A stretch of 11,532 nucleotides of DNA from JANYHF01 sp031393505 (GCA_031393505.1 JANMVX010000385.1:1-11532); one strand, 5' to 3'; shown: positions 1 to 7,296, counted from the first letter of the stretch. Made by a program: numbers and translations. Notes: generated from the sequence alone by a model not told the origin.

Positions 1-84
1 GAAGCGTAGGGGCGCACCGCAGTGCGCCCGTCTAACCGCGAGCAAGCGGATAGCCGGGCGCACTGCGGTGCGCCCCTACGCTTC
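1..84. repeat. Perfect 30-bp inverted repeat, nested palindrome
   Basis: Bases 1-30 and 55-84 are exact reverse complements separated by 24 nt. Each arm is itself a hairpin: an 8-bp GGGCGCAC/GTGCGCCC stem with a 4-nt loop. The central 24 nt hold a further small CCGC/GCGG stem. The arms carry GAAGCGTAGGGGCG at their outer ends. A related element begins at 11478. The structure fits a dispersed intergenic palindromic (REP/MITE-like) element. Lying about 47 bp past the stop of the minus-strand caspase operon, it could also act as a transcription barrier. The inverted repeat is seen directly; mobility and terminator activity are inferred. Confidence 0.85.
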
Positions 85-130
85 CTCCTAAAGTGATCGC
101 AATCCAGAGCTCAAGGCAGCAGCGGCGGCA

Positions 131-847
131 TCACTTGGGCAATTCGCTTTGACTGGCGACTTGCTGGATCAGCATCTGTATCTGATCATCCGTCAACTCG
201 CCCGTCAGCGGCGCCTTGATCGATTCCTGATATTGCATGATTGCACCCTTGGTCTTGGCATCGAGAACACCATTCGCATCAGGCACGTCGTAATTCAGAG
301 ACTTCAAACGCACCTGAATGTATTTGATGGTCTCGGGTGAGGTGTTGGAGGCGACGGCGGTGTTTGTGTCAGCTGGGGTCGCCGTCGGCGTTGGAATCGT
401 AACCGGCCTTGCGATTGCGACCGGAACCGCGACTGCGGCGGGAGTTGCAGTGTAACGGCGGGAAATTGGGAGCGCGGGTCGCGCAACAACTGTTGGCCGC
501 GCCGGCGCGCGCGCGGTCACAGTCGGTTTCACCGTCACGCGCACGGTCGGCGCCGGCTTGGGAGGGGTTACCACATATTGGGGTTTGGCTGTTTTGACGG
601 GAGCTGGAGCGACGACTCGCGTTTTCACGCTGCGCTTTCTCGAGTCCTGAGACTTGGTGGCCTCGTTCAGCAATAGAAGGCCGCCGACGATGCCAATGCC
701 AATGCCAACATTCACTCCATTGCCTGCCCGCGCGGGGTTGGTTGTGGCCGGTAGAAGCGCCGCGCCCAATATCAAAAAGGCGCAAAAATGCGTGCAAAGT
801 CTGATCAGGGGATTGCGGCTGTGGTTTAGGTGGGTCTCTTTAAACAT
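131..847 (-). CDS. Exported protein with C-terminal peptidoglycan-binding-like domain
   Basis: A 238-residue protein. Residues 1-41 form a long signal peptide: a basic N-region, hydrophobic core about 20-33, and a likely cut after PARA. Residues 42-61 are a Gly/Ile/Val-rich hydrophobic stretch resembling a glycine-zipper membrane segment. Residues about 75-170 are a disordered Pro/Thr/Val/Arg-rich linker. Residues about 171-230 resemble the PG_binding_1 fold, with IQVRLKSLNY, an NGVLDAKTKGAI-like turn and a C-terminal helix. The start ATG at 847 has GGAGG 5 nt upstream and overlaps the end of the upstream caspase gene by 8 bp (ATGTTTAA), which indicates translational coupling. An in-frame extension upstream to 1471 is rejected because it is antisense-free shadow of the caspase Cys-rich tail in another frame. 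Likely cell-envelope anchoring; the exact role is unknown. Confidence 0.8.
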   Translation of the reverse strand: MFKETHLNHSRNPLIRLCTHFCAFLILGAALLPATTNPARAGNGVNVGIGIGIVGGLLLLNEATKSQDSRKRSVKTRVVAPAPVKTAKPQYVVTPPKPAPTVRVTVKPTVTARAPARPTVVARPALPISRRYTATPAAVAVPVAIARPVTIPTPTATPADTNTAVASNTSPETIKYIQVRLKSLNYDVPDANGVLDAKTKGAIMQYQESIKAPLTGELTDDQIQMLIQQVASQSELPK

Positions 848-3800
848 TGCATCCTCCGGTATGTCCTGACGAATGCGAACCGCCAGCTTGGCACTTATTT
901 GAAGATTTAGATAGATCCGTTGTGCAAAATTGCACACTTCGAAAATTGGTCCTGTCCCCGATTGAGGTCGGGACATCGGCCGGTGGCAGAACTGATTGCG
1001 CGATCTTGCTGGGGCCGGAATTGGTGAAGCGGCAGATGCCGTTCTGGTAGGAAGCGCCGGCCAGGCAGCAATTGGGATACACGCCGCTCGGCCGGTCGCT
1101 GCCGCATACCGCGGAACCAGACTTGGCTGCCGCGGACCGGCACTTTCCGTTCTGGAACTGGCTGCTTGGACAGCACTGCGGATAGGCGCCATTCCAGCCG
1201 GCGGGACAGACCGCCGCTGGCGCGCAACGGTTGCCATTCCAGGCCAGACCAGCGGCGCAAGACGTTGCGTGTACGCATCTGTTTTCGCTCCAGACCGTGC
1301 CATTGCGACAGCAGTGGGGATAGGCGCCGTTCCAGCCGGCTGGGCAGACGGAGGCTGGGACGCACTTGCTGCCGCTCGGGGCCATGCCTGCAGGGCAGGC
1401 GCATTGGTTGGTGACATCGAGCACCATGCCTCCACCGCAGGTTGGCGCCGCTGGTCCAGTCTTGAACTCATGGCAGCCAGTTTCGCCGGGAGCCTCGGGC
1501 AGCGGCATATTCAAGACCGCAAGCGTTGGCGATGACTCAGCCTCGGCGGCCGCGACGGCTGGGTCCCAAGGCCGACGCACCGCGGTGCAGTTGCGGAACG
1601 AGTCCACGATGGGGCCATCGGTTGGCATACGAGCCGTGATTTCATAAACGTGACTGTCGCCGTTTTCGAGCCGGAAGCGGGTCGGCGTCGTACACACGAA
1701 AGGGATTTGAACCGGCTGGGTGGCGCAGGGCAACGGCGGCACGATAGAGAGGATACGCAGGACTGGTGTGCCGGCGCCCATGCTGTCGGAAAAGGTCACC
1801 GGTGCGTTGTGCGGGATCGGACCATCGTTGAACACGGTGAACGTGAAATGGCAGGTCTCGCCTGGCGCGCACTTGTCGCTCCCCGATTGGCGCACTTTGA
1901 GATTGAAGGGGTCGAGTTCAACGGTGGCGCAGGCCTGCTGACCGGACGCGTTGGCCAGCCCCCCCATCCCGGCGCGCAGCGTTACGCAAGTCTCCATCAC
2001 GTTGCCCTTGGTCCAGCCACGCGGCAGGACATCTTCGGTAAGCGATATCGACTGGCCGGGTTCCAGCGACAGCACTTCGGGGTGGCTGCAGCTTGCCCTC
2101 CCAGACGCGCCGGCGCAGGTCCAGCCGCTCGTCTTGGCGATGATGACCGCCTCGCTCTTTCCCTCGACCGTCGAGGCGCCGCCCGCAGCGCCCTTGATCG
2201 CCTCGTCGAGCGTGACCGGTTCCTTGAAGGTCGCGCGTCCGATATTGGCGACCGTGATCTCGAACGGGCAGGGTCCTTGCAGGGGGCAGAACTCAGACAG
2301 GGCCCGCTTGGCCACCGTCAGGCGAGGCAGGGCCGAGACTTGCGGCTGCGTTGGCTTGAACGTGATCGAGGCGCACGCCTGCGCTTTGTCGACGGACGGG
2401 CCGGCGCCGGCGTTGTTATCCGACGTCGTGTTGTCAGTCACCGGCGTTGGCGCAGCGGCGTCGCTCAGCAGCGCGCTGGTGTCAATAAAGTCTGACGTCT
2501 TGCCACCGTCCTTGTCGAACGACTCAAGTCCGGTACTGCTGGCGAAAAATCGAGCGGAAATAGCCGACGCGTCTGGCTTCATTTTCAGCTGCAGCGTGGT
2601 CGTAGCGCCAGGCGCAAGCTTCATCCCACGATTGACGCAGCGCCACGGCAAGCCGACTTTGCGGCAAATCCACGGTGCTGCAGGGGGCTCAGCCAGCGTG
2701 GCATTGTTGTGCAAGCCGGTGCCAATCGCGCCGTTGTGGGTCGTGAAAAGCAGAATGGCGGTCGCTTCCCCCTCAAAAGGGTCAGCACTCGTGTTGGTGA
2801 TCACCAGCTCCTGCCCGCAGCCGCTCTTGACCGAGCAGGCGGCGGTCGTCTTGGCCTCGATGTCTAGCTTGCCCGCTGATGCCTTCACATGAGCCCCGTC
2901 CTTGGCGGCCGGAGCAGTCAGGGTGGCGCAATTATCGAGCGTTGCCGTTATCTCCTTGACCCGCGGTACAATGGTCAGCGGCAGCGACAGGCTTGCTCCC
3001 GCCCCTATCGGGCCCGGGTGGGTGCAGGTGAATGGCGCCGACGCGGTGCAGCTCCATAGTGTTGGTCGACCGGGCGCGCCGCCTTGCCGCAGCGCGATGT
3101 CATCGAACCGGGCGCCGAACGCCGTCACGACGTCGTCGATCACGAATGGTCCTTTGACCGGCGTCGGTGCGCTGTTGGTTATCTTGATCTCGAAACCACA
3201 GCCACCCGGTTCGGCCGCGCACTCGGCGCTGGCCGCGGTATTTTCCAGCCTCAGTCCCCCCAGCATGGCGCGTCGGGTTTTCGCGTCGGTCGGAGCAGCT
3301 CCCGCGGTGTCAACTGCGGGCGCGCCGCCGGCAGGAGGAAGGTCCGAAGGCGGGGCCGCGACGATGGCTGGCGCCGCGCCACCGGGCTCTGGGCCAATCA
3401 TTGTGAAGGGTTGTCGCGTTGGTTGCGCAGACGGCTCAAGGGCCGCCTGACGGTCAATCTGTGGCCTGAAATAGAACCGGGTGTTCAGGGAGCCAGTTTC
3501 CCACGGCACTTGCCGGCCGCCCGTTTCTTTTCTCACATCATTACGAACATCAATGAGCATATTGCCCACGGTATCGGTTGAACTCCGCATCTGCTTGACC
3601 AGCGCGCCGGTAAATGGCGAGTTCCGCCCTGAGCCGTCGTCTGCTTCATTGTCTGGGGCCGTCGCGAAGCTGATCAGTGTGCCGCCATCTGACAGCCGTA
3701 TCGGCGCTAATCCTCGACCGGTATTCAAGGCGCGCTTGCCGATCTTGCCGGCCAGACCACGAGGAAACGGATTCCTGCGGCAGGCGTCGAAGAACATGAT

Positions 3801-4235
3801 GTTGGTTCGTTGTGGATCGAACTCCATAATGCGCTGCACGCTGTCGAGCCGCACCATCTCGGTTTCGAGCAGAGCTTCGTCTTCACCGCTGGCGTCGATG
3901 GGCACGAGGTAGTTGTCGCCGTTCACCTGCAAGCCGTGCCCGGAATAGAAGAAAATCGCCTTGTCGGCGTCGACCAGGGCGGCGGCGAACTTGCGCAGCA
4001 AGCGCTCCATGCCCTCCTTATCCTGATCCTTGTCCTGGATAACCTCAAACCCCAAGTCTTGCAGGGTCGAGGCGATGTCAGTCATGTCATTAATGGGATT
4101 GGCAAGAACTTTGGTATGCTGATATCTAGCATTACCGATGACGAGCGCCACGCCCCGGCCAGCCCAAGCTGGTACGGCCATGGCCGACATCAAGCCACAC
4201 AGCATGAACACTAGCGCTGAGCGCAAGTAAGGCAC
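840..4235 (-). CDS. Secreted caspase family (peptidase C14-like) protein with beta-repeats and Cys-rich tail
   Basis: An 1131-residue protein. Residues 1-25 are a signal peptide (cut after PAWA). Residues 27-255 are a caspase p20-like domain: the start GRGVALVIGNARY, the catalytic His100 in FYSGHG and the catalytic Cys152 in FFDACRRNPF are all present, so it should be an active metacaspase/orthocaspase. An Ala/Pro linker (about 265-320) leads to about four beta-sandwich-like repeats (roughly 325-440, 455-570, 636-775, 778-910). Each has paired cysteines and LxITNxxxxP-type strands reminiscent of DUF11/CARDB modules. Residues 921-1069 form a Cys-rich region of EGF/TIL-like units, two of them near copies (CPAGWNGAYPHCC at 964 and CPAGWNGAYPQCC at 1010). 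The start is GTG at 4235, with CAGGGA about 9 nt upstream. The next in-frame ATG (residue 11) would remove the basic N-region of the signal peptide. Substrate and partners are unknown; the coupled downstream gene suggests an envelope or extracellular role. Confidence 0.85.
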   Translation of the reverse strand: MPYLRSALVFMLCGLMSAMAVPAWAGRGVALVIGNARYQHTKVLANPINDMTDIASTLQDLGFEVIQDKDQDKEGMERLLRKFAAALVDADKAIFFYSGHGLQVNGDNYLVPIDASGEDEALLETEMVRLDSVQRIMEFDPQRTNIMFFDACRRNPFPRGLAGKIGKRALNTGRGLAPIRLSDGGTLISFATAPDNEADDGSGRNSPFTGALVKQMRSSTDTVGNMLIDVRNDVRKETGGRQVPWETGSLNTRFYFRPQIDRQAALEPSAQPTRQPFTMIGPEPGGAAPAIVAAPPSDLPPAGGAPAVDTAGAAPTDAKTRRAMLGGLRLENTAASAECAAEPGGCGFEIKITNSAPTPVKGPFVIDDVVTAFGARFDDIALRQGGAPGRPTLWSCTASAPFTCTHPGPIGAGASLSLPLTIVPRVKEITATLDNCATLTAPAAKDGAHVKASAGKLDIEAKTTAACSVKSGCGQELVITNTSADPFEGEATAILLFTTHNGAIGTGLHNNATLAEPPAAPWICRKVGLPWRCVNRGMKLAPGATTTLQLKMKPDASAISARFFASSTGLESFDKDGGKTSDFIDTSALLSDAAAPTPVTDNTTSDNNAGAGPSVDKAQACASITFKPTQPQVSALPRLTVAKRALSEFCPLQGPCPFEITVANIGRATFKEPVTLDEAIKGAAGGASTVEGKSEAVIIAKTSGWTCAGASGRASCSHPEVLSLEPGQSISLTEDVLPRGWTKGNVMETCVTLRAGMGGLANASGQQACATVELDPFNLKVRQSGSDKCAPGETCHFTFTVFNDGPIPHNAPVTFSDSMGAGTPVLRILSIVPPLPCATQPVQIPFVCTTPTRFRLENGDSHVYEITARMPTDGPIVDSFRNCTAVRRPWDPAVAAAEAESSPTLAVLNMPLPEAPGETGCHEFKTGPAAPTCGGGMVLDVTNQCACPAGMAPSGSKCVPASVCPAGWNGAYPHCCRNGTVWSENRCVHATSCAAGLAWNGNRCAPAAVCPAGWNGAYPQCCPSSQFQNGKCRSAAAKSGSAVCGSDRPSGVYPNCCLAGASYQNGICRFTNSGPSKIAQSVLPPADVPTSIGDRTNFRSVQFCTTDLSKSSNKCQAGGSHSSGHTGGCNV

Positions 4236-4248
4236 CGGATGATCCCTG

Positions 4249-4278
4249 CTGGTTTGCCTCTAAACTAAGACAAACCAG
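4249..4278. promoter_or_regulatory. Inverted repeat upstream of the caspase gene
   Basis: CTGGTTTG (4249-4256) and CAAACCAG (4271-4278) are perfect 8-bp arms around a 14-nt AT-rich loop. The near arm ends about 13 nt before the GTG start of the minus-strand caspase gene. It could be a leader stem-loop or an operator. TATACT read on the minus strand (4277-4282) is a possible -10 hexamer, but no good -35 lies 17 bp upstream. Arms are seen; function is inferred. Confidence 0.4.
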
Positions 4279-4352
4279 TATACTCTCGCATCCACCGTAT
4301 GGATGATGCGGGATCACGAAGCCGTGAGCAGGAACTTTTTTTGGCGCGGCGC

Positions 4353-4692
4353 GTGATGCATGCCAAGGTCGGCGAGACGGTGCGCCTGTTCATGGGCGTG
4401 GGCGGACCGAACTTTACATCGTCATTCCACGTCATCGGCGAGATCTTCGACCGCGTCTACGAATGGGGCAATCTGTCGAGCCCGCCTGTCTTCGGCGTGC
4501 AGACGGTTTCGGTGCCTCCCGGCGGGGCGGTCGTCACTGAGTTCGCGCTCCAGGTGCCCGGCCGCTACCTGCTGGTGGATCATGCCTTGTCGCGGCTGGA
4601 GCGCGGTCTGCTTGGCTTCATCATGGTCGATGGCGAGCAACAGCCGGACATCTACAAGCCCTACAGCAAGGCCTCCGGGGTCGGGGCATTGA
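4353..4692 (+). pseudogene. nirK: 5'-truncated copper nitrite reductase (nirK) remnant
   Basis: The translated stretch matches the second cupredoxin domain of AniA/NirK-type copper nitrite reductases. It shows AKVGETVRLF, then GGPNFTSSFHVIGEIFDRVY, VQTVSVPPGG and VPGRYLLVDHALSRLERG. By analogy with AniA, the active-site His (SSFHVIG) and the type 2 copper His (LVDHA) are retained. The first cupredoxin domain, which holds the type 1 copper centre, is absent; upstream sequence is only the divergent caspase promoter region. About 110 of the family's usual 330 or more residues remain, so no nitrite reductase can be made. The frame runs on without a stop into the downstream coiled-coil gene. A CAT-TGA lies one base out of frame at 4687-4692 and may be the ancestral C-terminus, lost by a single-base change in the preceding G-run. 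A free-standing cupredoxin is a less likely alternative. Confidence 0.8.
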
Positions 4693-4820
4693 TCGGACGT
4701 GTTTCGGAACGCATTCGGCAACCGGCAGTTCTTGTGCTAGTTTCAAAACCTATGGGGCCGGTCATCACCAATCGGCCCCAATCCTGGACTAGCGCAAAGC
4801 GACTTGCCGGGGAGATGGAT

Positions 4821-6071
4821 ATGATACGGACGAGCTTGAGCGCAATTGCTCGCGTGGTGGCCTTGTCGGCTGTTCTGGGGCTGGGGTTCGCCCACGCCGA
4901 AGATGCGCCCGTAGCCCCCGATCCCGCCCCCGCGCAAACCGCCGAAGCCGCCGACCCGCGCGCCGACGACCCGTCCTTCCAGCAGGCCGCCAAGCTGCTG
5001 CGCGCCATCGACGCCATCCTGCAGGATACGGCGCAGAACCGCGCCGAGGCCAAGAAGCTGCCGAGCAAGGACGAGTTCCTCTTGCCGCCGGTGTTTTCCG
5101 AGACCAAGGAGAGCCGGCAGGGGCACATTAAGGATCTGCTCGACTCCGCCCTCGGCATCGTCACCGACGTGCCAATCGTCGATCTGCAAAAGAAGCTGGA
5201 AGACGCGCGAAAAGCCATCCGCGATGGCGACGCGCATCTGTCCGACCTGAACCGCCGCAAGTTGACTGCGCCCAAGGAAGCGCCACTGGCCGGCTACCTG
5301 AACGACACCCAGGACAGCCTGGCGCGAGAAATCGAGACGCAGGAAAAGGCCAACGCCGACAAAAAGGCTGAGATTCTCGCCGTCAAGGCCGAGATCGGCG
5401 ATGCGCTGGCCAAGGCCGGCATCAAGATGAGCCAGGATCAGCTCGACCTGCTGCTGGACAGCGTGCTCTCGGGCGATCTGGTGCGCCTGGTCGCCATCTT
5501 CAATTCCGCCAAGCTGATCGACGAGCAGCTCGGCAAAGGCATCCAGACCGGCAGCGGCGATCTTTCGGCCGCGCGCAAATTCTTCGCCATGCATGCGGCG
5601 CTTTTCGCCATGTTGGTCCACGCGCAGGACACGCTAATCGGCAAGATCGACGAGGTGTACCTGCCGCATCTGAAAGCCATCGGCAAGGACGTGTCGGCGG
5701 CGCGGGCCGATACCAAAAAGCTCCTGAAAGACCAGAACCGCGACGACCAGAAGAAGGCGCTGGAAGCCAATCTGAAGAGCCAGGAGTTCGCCGACGAGGT
5801 GATGGCCTATTATCGTGGCTATCTGCTGCAGCAGCGCGAGCAGCTGGCGGCGGCGCGTATCAAAGCCGCCAAGGATCTGAAGATCGCCGACAACACCTAT
5901 GAAACGGTGGAGGCGAGTTTCCAGCTGAAACAGCTGATCAAGGACGCCAAGGCCAGCTTCGAGGCGATCCAGAAGCTGGAGACACCCGGCTTCGAGCAGA
6001 TTTTCCAGAACCAGGAGCTGCGCCAGGAGTTCGACAATCTCACCCGAAAGCTGGATGTGCCGGCGAGCTGA
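4821..6071 (+). CDS. Exported coiled-coil protein of unknown function
   Basis: A 416-residue protein. Residues 1-26 form a signal peptide (basic start MIRT, hydrophobic core, likely cut FAHA/ED). An Ala/Pro/Asp-rich segment follows to about residue 50. The rest is almost wholly helical and charged, with long heptad-like Lys/Glu/Ala/Leu stretches (roughly 120-200 and 300-400). The C-terminus carries a Phe-rich segment (TPGFEQIFQNQELRQEF) that looks conserved in character. No enzyme motif was recognised. The start ATG at 4821 is chosen because GGGGAG sits 6 nt upstream; ATG at 4815 is too close to that site. The reading frame is open back to 4299, through the nirK remnant, but that extension would bury the signal peptide. 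It converges with a small exported-protein gene, with a hairpin between them. Probably periplasmic; function unknown. Confidence 0.75.
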   Translation: MIRTSLSAIARVVALSAVLGLGFAHAEDAPVAPDPAPAQTAEAADPRADDPSFQQAAKLLRAIDAILQDTAQNRAEAKKLPSKDEFLLPPVFSETKESRQGHIKDLLDSALGIVTDVPIVDLQKKLEDARKAIRDGDAHLSDLNRRKLTAPKEAPLAGYLNDTQDSLAREIETQEKANADKKAEILAVKAEIGDALAKAGIKMSQDQLDLLLDSVLSGDLVRLVAIFNSAKLIDEQLGKGIQTGSGDLSAARKFFAMHAALFAMLVHAQDTLIGKIDEVYLPHLKAIGKDVSAARADTKKLLKDQNRDDQKKALEANLKSQEFADEVMAYYRGYLLQQREQLAAARIKAAKDLKIADNTYETVEASFQLKQLIKDAKASFEAIQKLETPGFEQIFQNQELRQEFDNLTRKLDVPAS

Positions 6072-6094
6072 CGTGATACGTCACACACCTGCTT

Positions 6095-6128
6095 CTCCCC
6101 GGCCCGTGGAATGCCGCGGGTCGGGGAG
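6095..6128. terminator. Bidirectional hairpin between convergent genes
   Basis: CTCCCCGGCCCG (6095-6106) pairs with CGGGTCGGGGAG (6117-6128), 12 bp with one G-T pair and a 10-nt loop. It lies between the stop of the 416-aa gene (6071) and the stop of the convergent 87-aa gene (6146). A small GACGT/ACGTC stem sits at 6070-6082. There is no clear T-run on either side, so intrinsic termination is plausible but not certain. Confidence 0.55.
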
Positions 6129-6145
6129 GTAGCCGCCGTTGTGCG

Positions 6146-6409
6146 CTACATCAGGCCCTTGAAGGCGTCCTTCTGGCAGGCCTCCATGAACTCCTTGCCC
6201 TCCAGCACGCCCTCCTTGGCCATGGCGGCCGGCATCTTCATGGCGTCCATGGCGGCCAGGAACGGCTTGGCCATGTCGCCGCCGATCTTGCCTTCGGCCT
6301 TGGCGTCAGCCTTCTTCCACAGGGCGGTGCAGTCTTCCGGCGTCGCTGCAACCGCAGCCGATGTCAGTGACAGCAACGCAACTGAAGCGGCGAGGATGAG
6401 TTTGCTCAT
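6146..6409 (-). CDS. Small exported two-cysteine protein, copy 1
   Basis: An 87-residue protein with signal peptide 1-22 (MSKLILAAS..., cut after AVAA). The mature part is about 65 residues with exactly two cysteines, Cys27 (PEDCTALW) and Cys78 (FMEACQKDAF), likely to form a disulfide. The middle motif GGDMAKPFLAAM...KMPAAM is shared with the 83-aa gene at 7402-7653 and, in its second half, with the remnant at 7892-7987. AAGGAG lies 8 nt before the ATG. The upstream 150 nt contain two GC-rich hairpins, then an AT-rich box that resembles the one before copy 2. No known domain was recognised; a periplasmic or secreted role is inferred from the signal peptide only. Confidence 0.8.
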   Translation of the reverse strand: MSKLILAASVALLSLTSAAVAATPEDCTALWKKADAKAEGKIGGDMAKPFLAAMDAMKMPAAMAKEGVLEGKEFMEACQKDAFKGLM

Positions 6410-6565
6410 GGTGTGTCTCCTTCGCTAGGTCGGCGTCTCCGCCGACGGTCCGGAGCCGATGGATGGGCTCCGCCGCAAGGCCATGAACGAAACGAGTGTT
6501 GCGCTCCGGCCCGTCGGCGAGGAATAGACTTCTGTCCAATTGCGGCAAGACTGAGGGGTGACGAC

Positions 6566-6584
6566 TAAAAAATACTAAGAGTAT
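6566..6584. promoter_or_regulatory. AT-rich palindrome, candidate operator
   Basis: AAATACT and AGTATTT flank a 3-nt centre, giving a perfect 17-bp dyad in the promoter-distance region (about 155 nt) before the 87-aa gene. A looser AATAC...GTATT arrangement occurs at about 7790-7812, before the 83-aa paralogue. It is not a canonical FNR or CRP box. Regulation is inferred from position and symmetry alone. Coordinates may be off by one or two bases. Confidence 0.35.
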
Positions 6585-6804
6585 TTATTGAATTAGAATG
6601 TATTGCTAAAAACACACATTGGGAACAAATCGGAATTTTGCCGGTGCCGGCCGCAGCCGGATCGTCGCCCCACCGCTTCCAGATCGCCTGCGGGCGCAAT
6701 CGATGGATGCTGTTGAAATTTCCGAACAACCAAATCGCGGTCGACTGGCACAGGCAGGCCGTCTGGACGAAGGGAAGTTTCGCTCCAAACGGCCGCCCGT
6801 CTCA

Positions 6805-6826
6805 CGGACGTCCCCCCGGACGTCCG
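6805..6826. terminator. 9-bp GC hairpin after the 76-aa gene
   Basis: CGGACGTCC and GGACGTCCG form a perfect 9-bp stem with a CCCC loop, starting 4 nt past the stop of the minus-strand 76-aa gene. No T-run follows on the minus strand, so it may stabilise the 3' end of the transcript rather than terminate by itself. Each arm contains the palindrome GGACGTCC. Confidence 0.45.
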
Positions 6827-6829
6827 AGA

Positions 6830-7060
6830 TCAAGCCGATTGATACAGGCCAACGCGCCTGAGCGCTGCGATGGCCAGCTCCCGGTGCACGGGATCGTTGA
6901 GCAACTGGTTGATCTCCGCAATCGCCTTCGACAGTTCCTTGGTCCGGCGCAGCTCCTCGAAAACCTCTGGCCACTGAGCATCTGTCAGGTTGACGAACAG
7001 CTCGGCTATGCCCAGGCCAAAACGAAACGGCTCGTGGGATTCTGCGACTTGACCGTCCAT
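6830..7060 (-). CDS. Hypothetical 76-aa protein
   Basis: A small, helical, Leu/Glu-rich protein without signal peptide or transmembrane segment; not recognised as a known family. Residues about 25-70 (from LTDAQWPEVFEELRR to AIAALRRVGLY) have the even composition and third-position GC expected of real coding sequence, better than the opposing frames. The start ATG at 7060 has GGAAAG about 10 nt upstream. It is divergent from, and immediately adjoins, the truncated Crp-type domain that begins at 7066. A GC hairpin follows its stop. It could be a real gene or the surviving 3' part of a longer one whose 5' end was replaced when the Crp fragment arrived. Confidence 0.5.
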   Translation of the reverse strand: MDGQVAESHEPFRFGLGIAELFVNLTDAQWPEVFEELRRTKELSKAIAEINQLLNDPVHRELAIAALRRVGLYQSA

Positions 7061-7065
7061 TTTGA

Positions 7066-7296
7066 CGACTTTCCAGTCTACAACTGGCGACCGAAGCCGA
7101 ATTCAAGTGCCCGCTCAGCCAGTTCGTGCTGGCCGACGCCTTGGGTCTGACCGCCATTCACGTCAACCGGGTGTTACGCCAGTTGCGCGAGCTGGAATTG
7201 CTGACGGTCAAGAAGGGCCGGGTGCATATCCATGATCTGGATGGCCTGCGAAAATTGTCCGGGTTCCAGGGTGGCTATCTGAATTCCAGACGATAG
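7066..7296 (+). pseudogene. Crp/Fnr-type regulator, C-terminal DNA-binding half only (copy A)
   Basis: Seventy-six codons after an in-frame TGA (7063-7065), with no plausible start codon. It encodes the winged-helix end of a Crp/Fnr-family regulator: CPLSQFVLADALGLTAIHVNRVLRQLRELEL holds the helix-turn-helix, then the wing GRVHIHDLDGL and a terminal GFQGGYL. The N-terminal cyclic-nucleotide-binding-like sensor and dimer helix are missing, where the divergent 76-aa gene sits instead. It is about 93% identical in DNA to copy B, exactly 935 bp downstream. As it stands it appears untranslatable; a non-standard start cannot be excluded. Confidence 0.75.
7087..7296 (+). repeat. Direct repeat unit, partner at 8022-8231
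   Basis: A 210-bp segment aligned without gaps to 8022-8231 at an offset of 935 bp. By hand count 15 positions differ: 11 are synonymous, 3 change an amino acid (Ala/Thr, Gln/Lys, Lys/Thr) and 1 is TAG versus TAA. In-frame similarity continues weakly a little further upstream, to about 7066/8001. Confidence 0.85.

Larger units (their letters stand above)
6410..6829. other. Gene-free stretch upstream of small gene copy 1
   Basis: Holds the leader of the 87-aa minus-strand gene, with hairpins GTCGGCG/CGCCGAC and GGAGCC/GGCTCC (about 6428-6475). An AT-rich segment at about 6565-6620 contains the perfect palindrome AAATACT-aag-AGTATTT. Bases 6620-6800 are GC-rich; they can be read in several frames, but none looks like a recognisable protein, so they may be decayed coding sequence. 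Confidence 0.5.

Noticed and set aside
848..1471. N-terminal 208-codon extension of the peptidoglycan-binding-like protein
   Set aside because: It is the caspase Cys-rich coding region read in another frame; the signal peptide and ribosome binding site place the start at 847.
1650..2892. Long plus-strand open frames opposite the caspase gene (281 and 313 codons)
   Set aside because: High-GC antisense shadows with no motifs; the minus strand has clear caspase and repeat domains.
4731..4756. Sigma-70-like promoter before the 416-aa gene
   Set aside because: CTTGTG and CTATGG-like hexamers are only about 13 bp apart, too close for a standard promoter.
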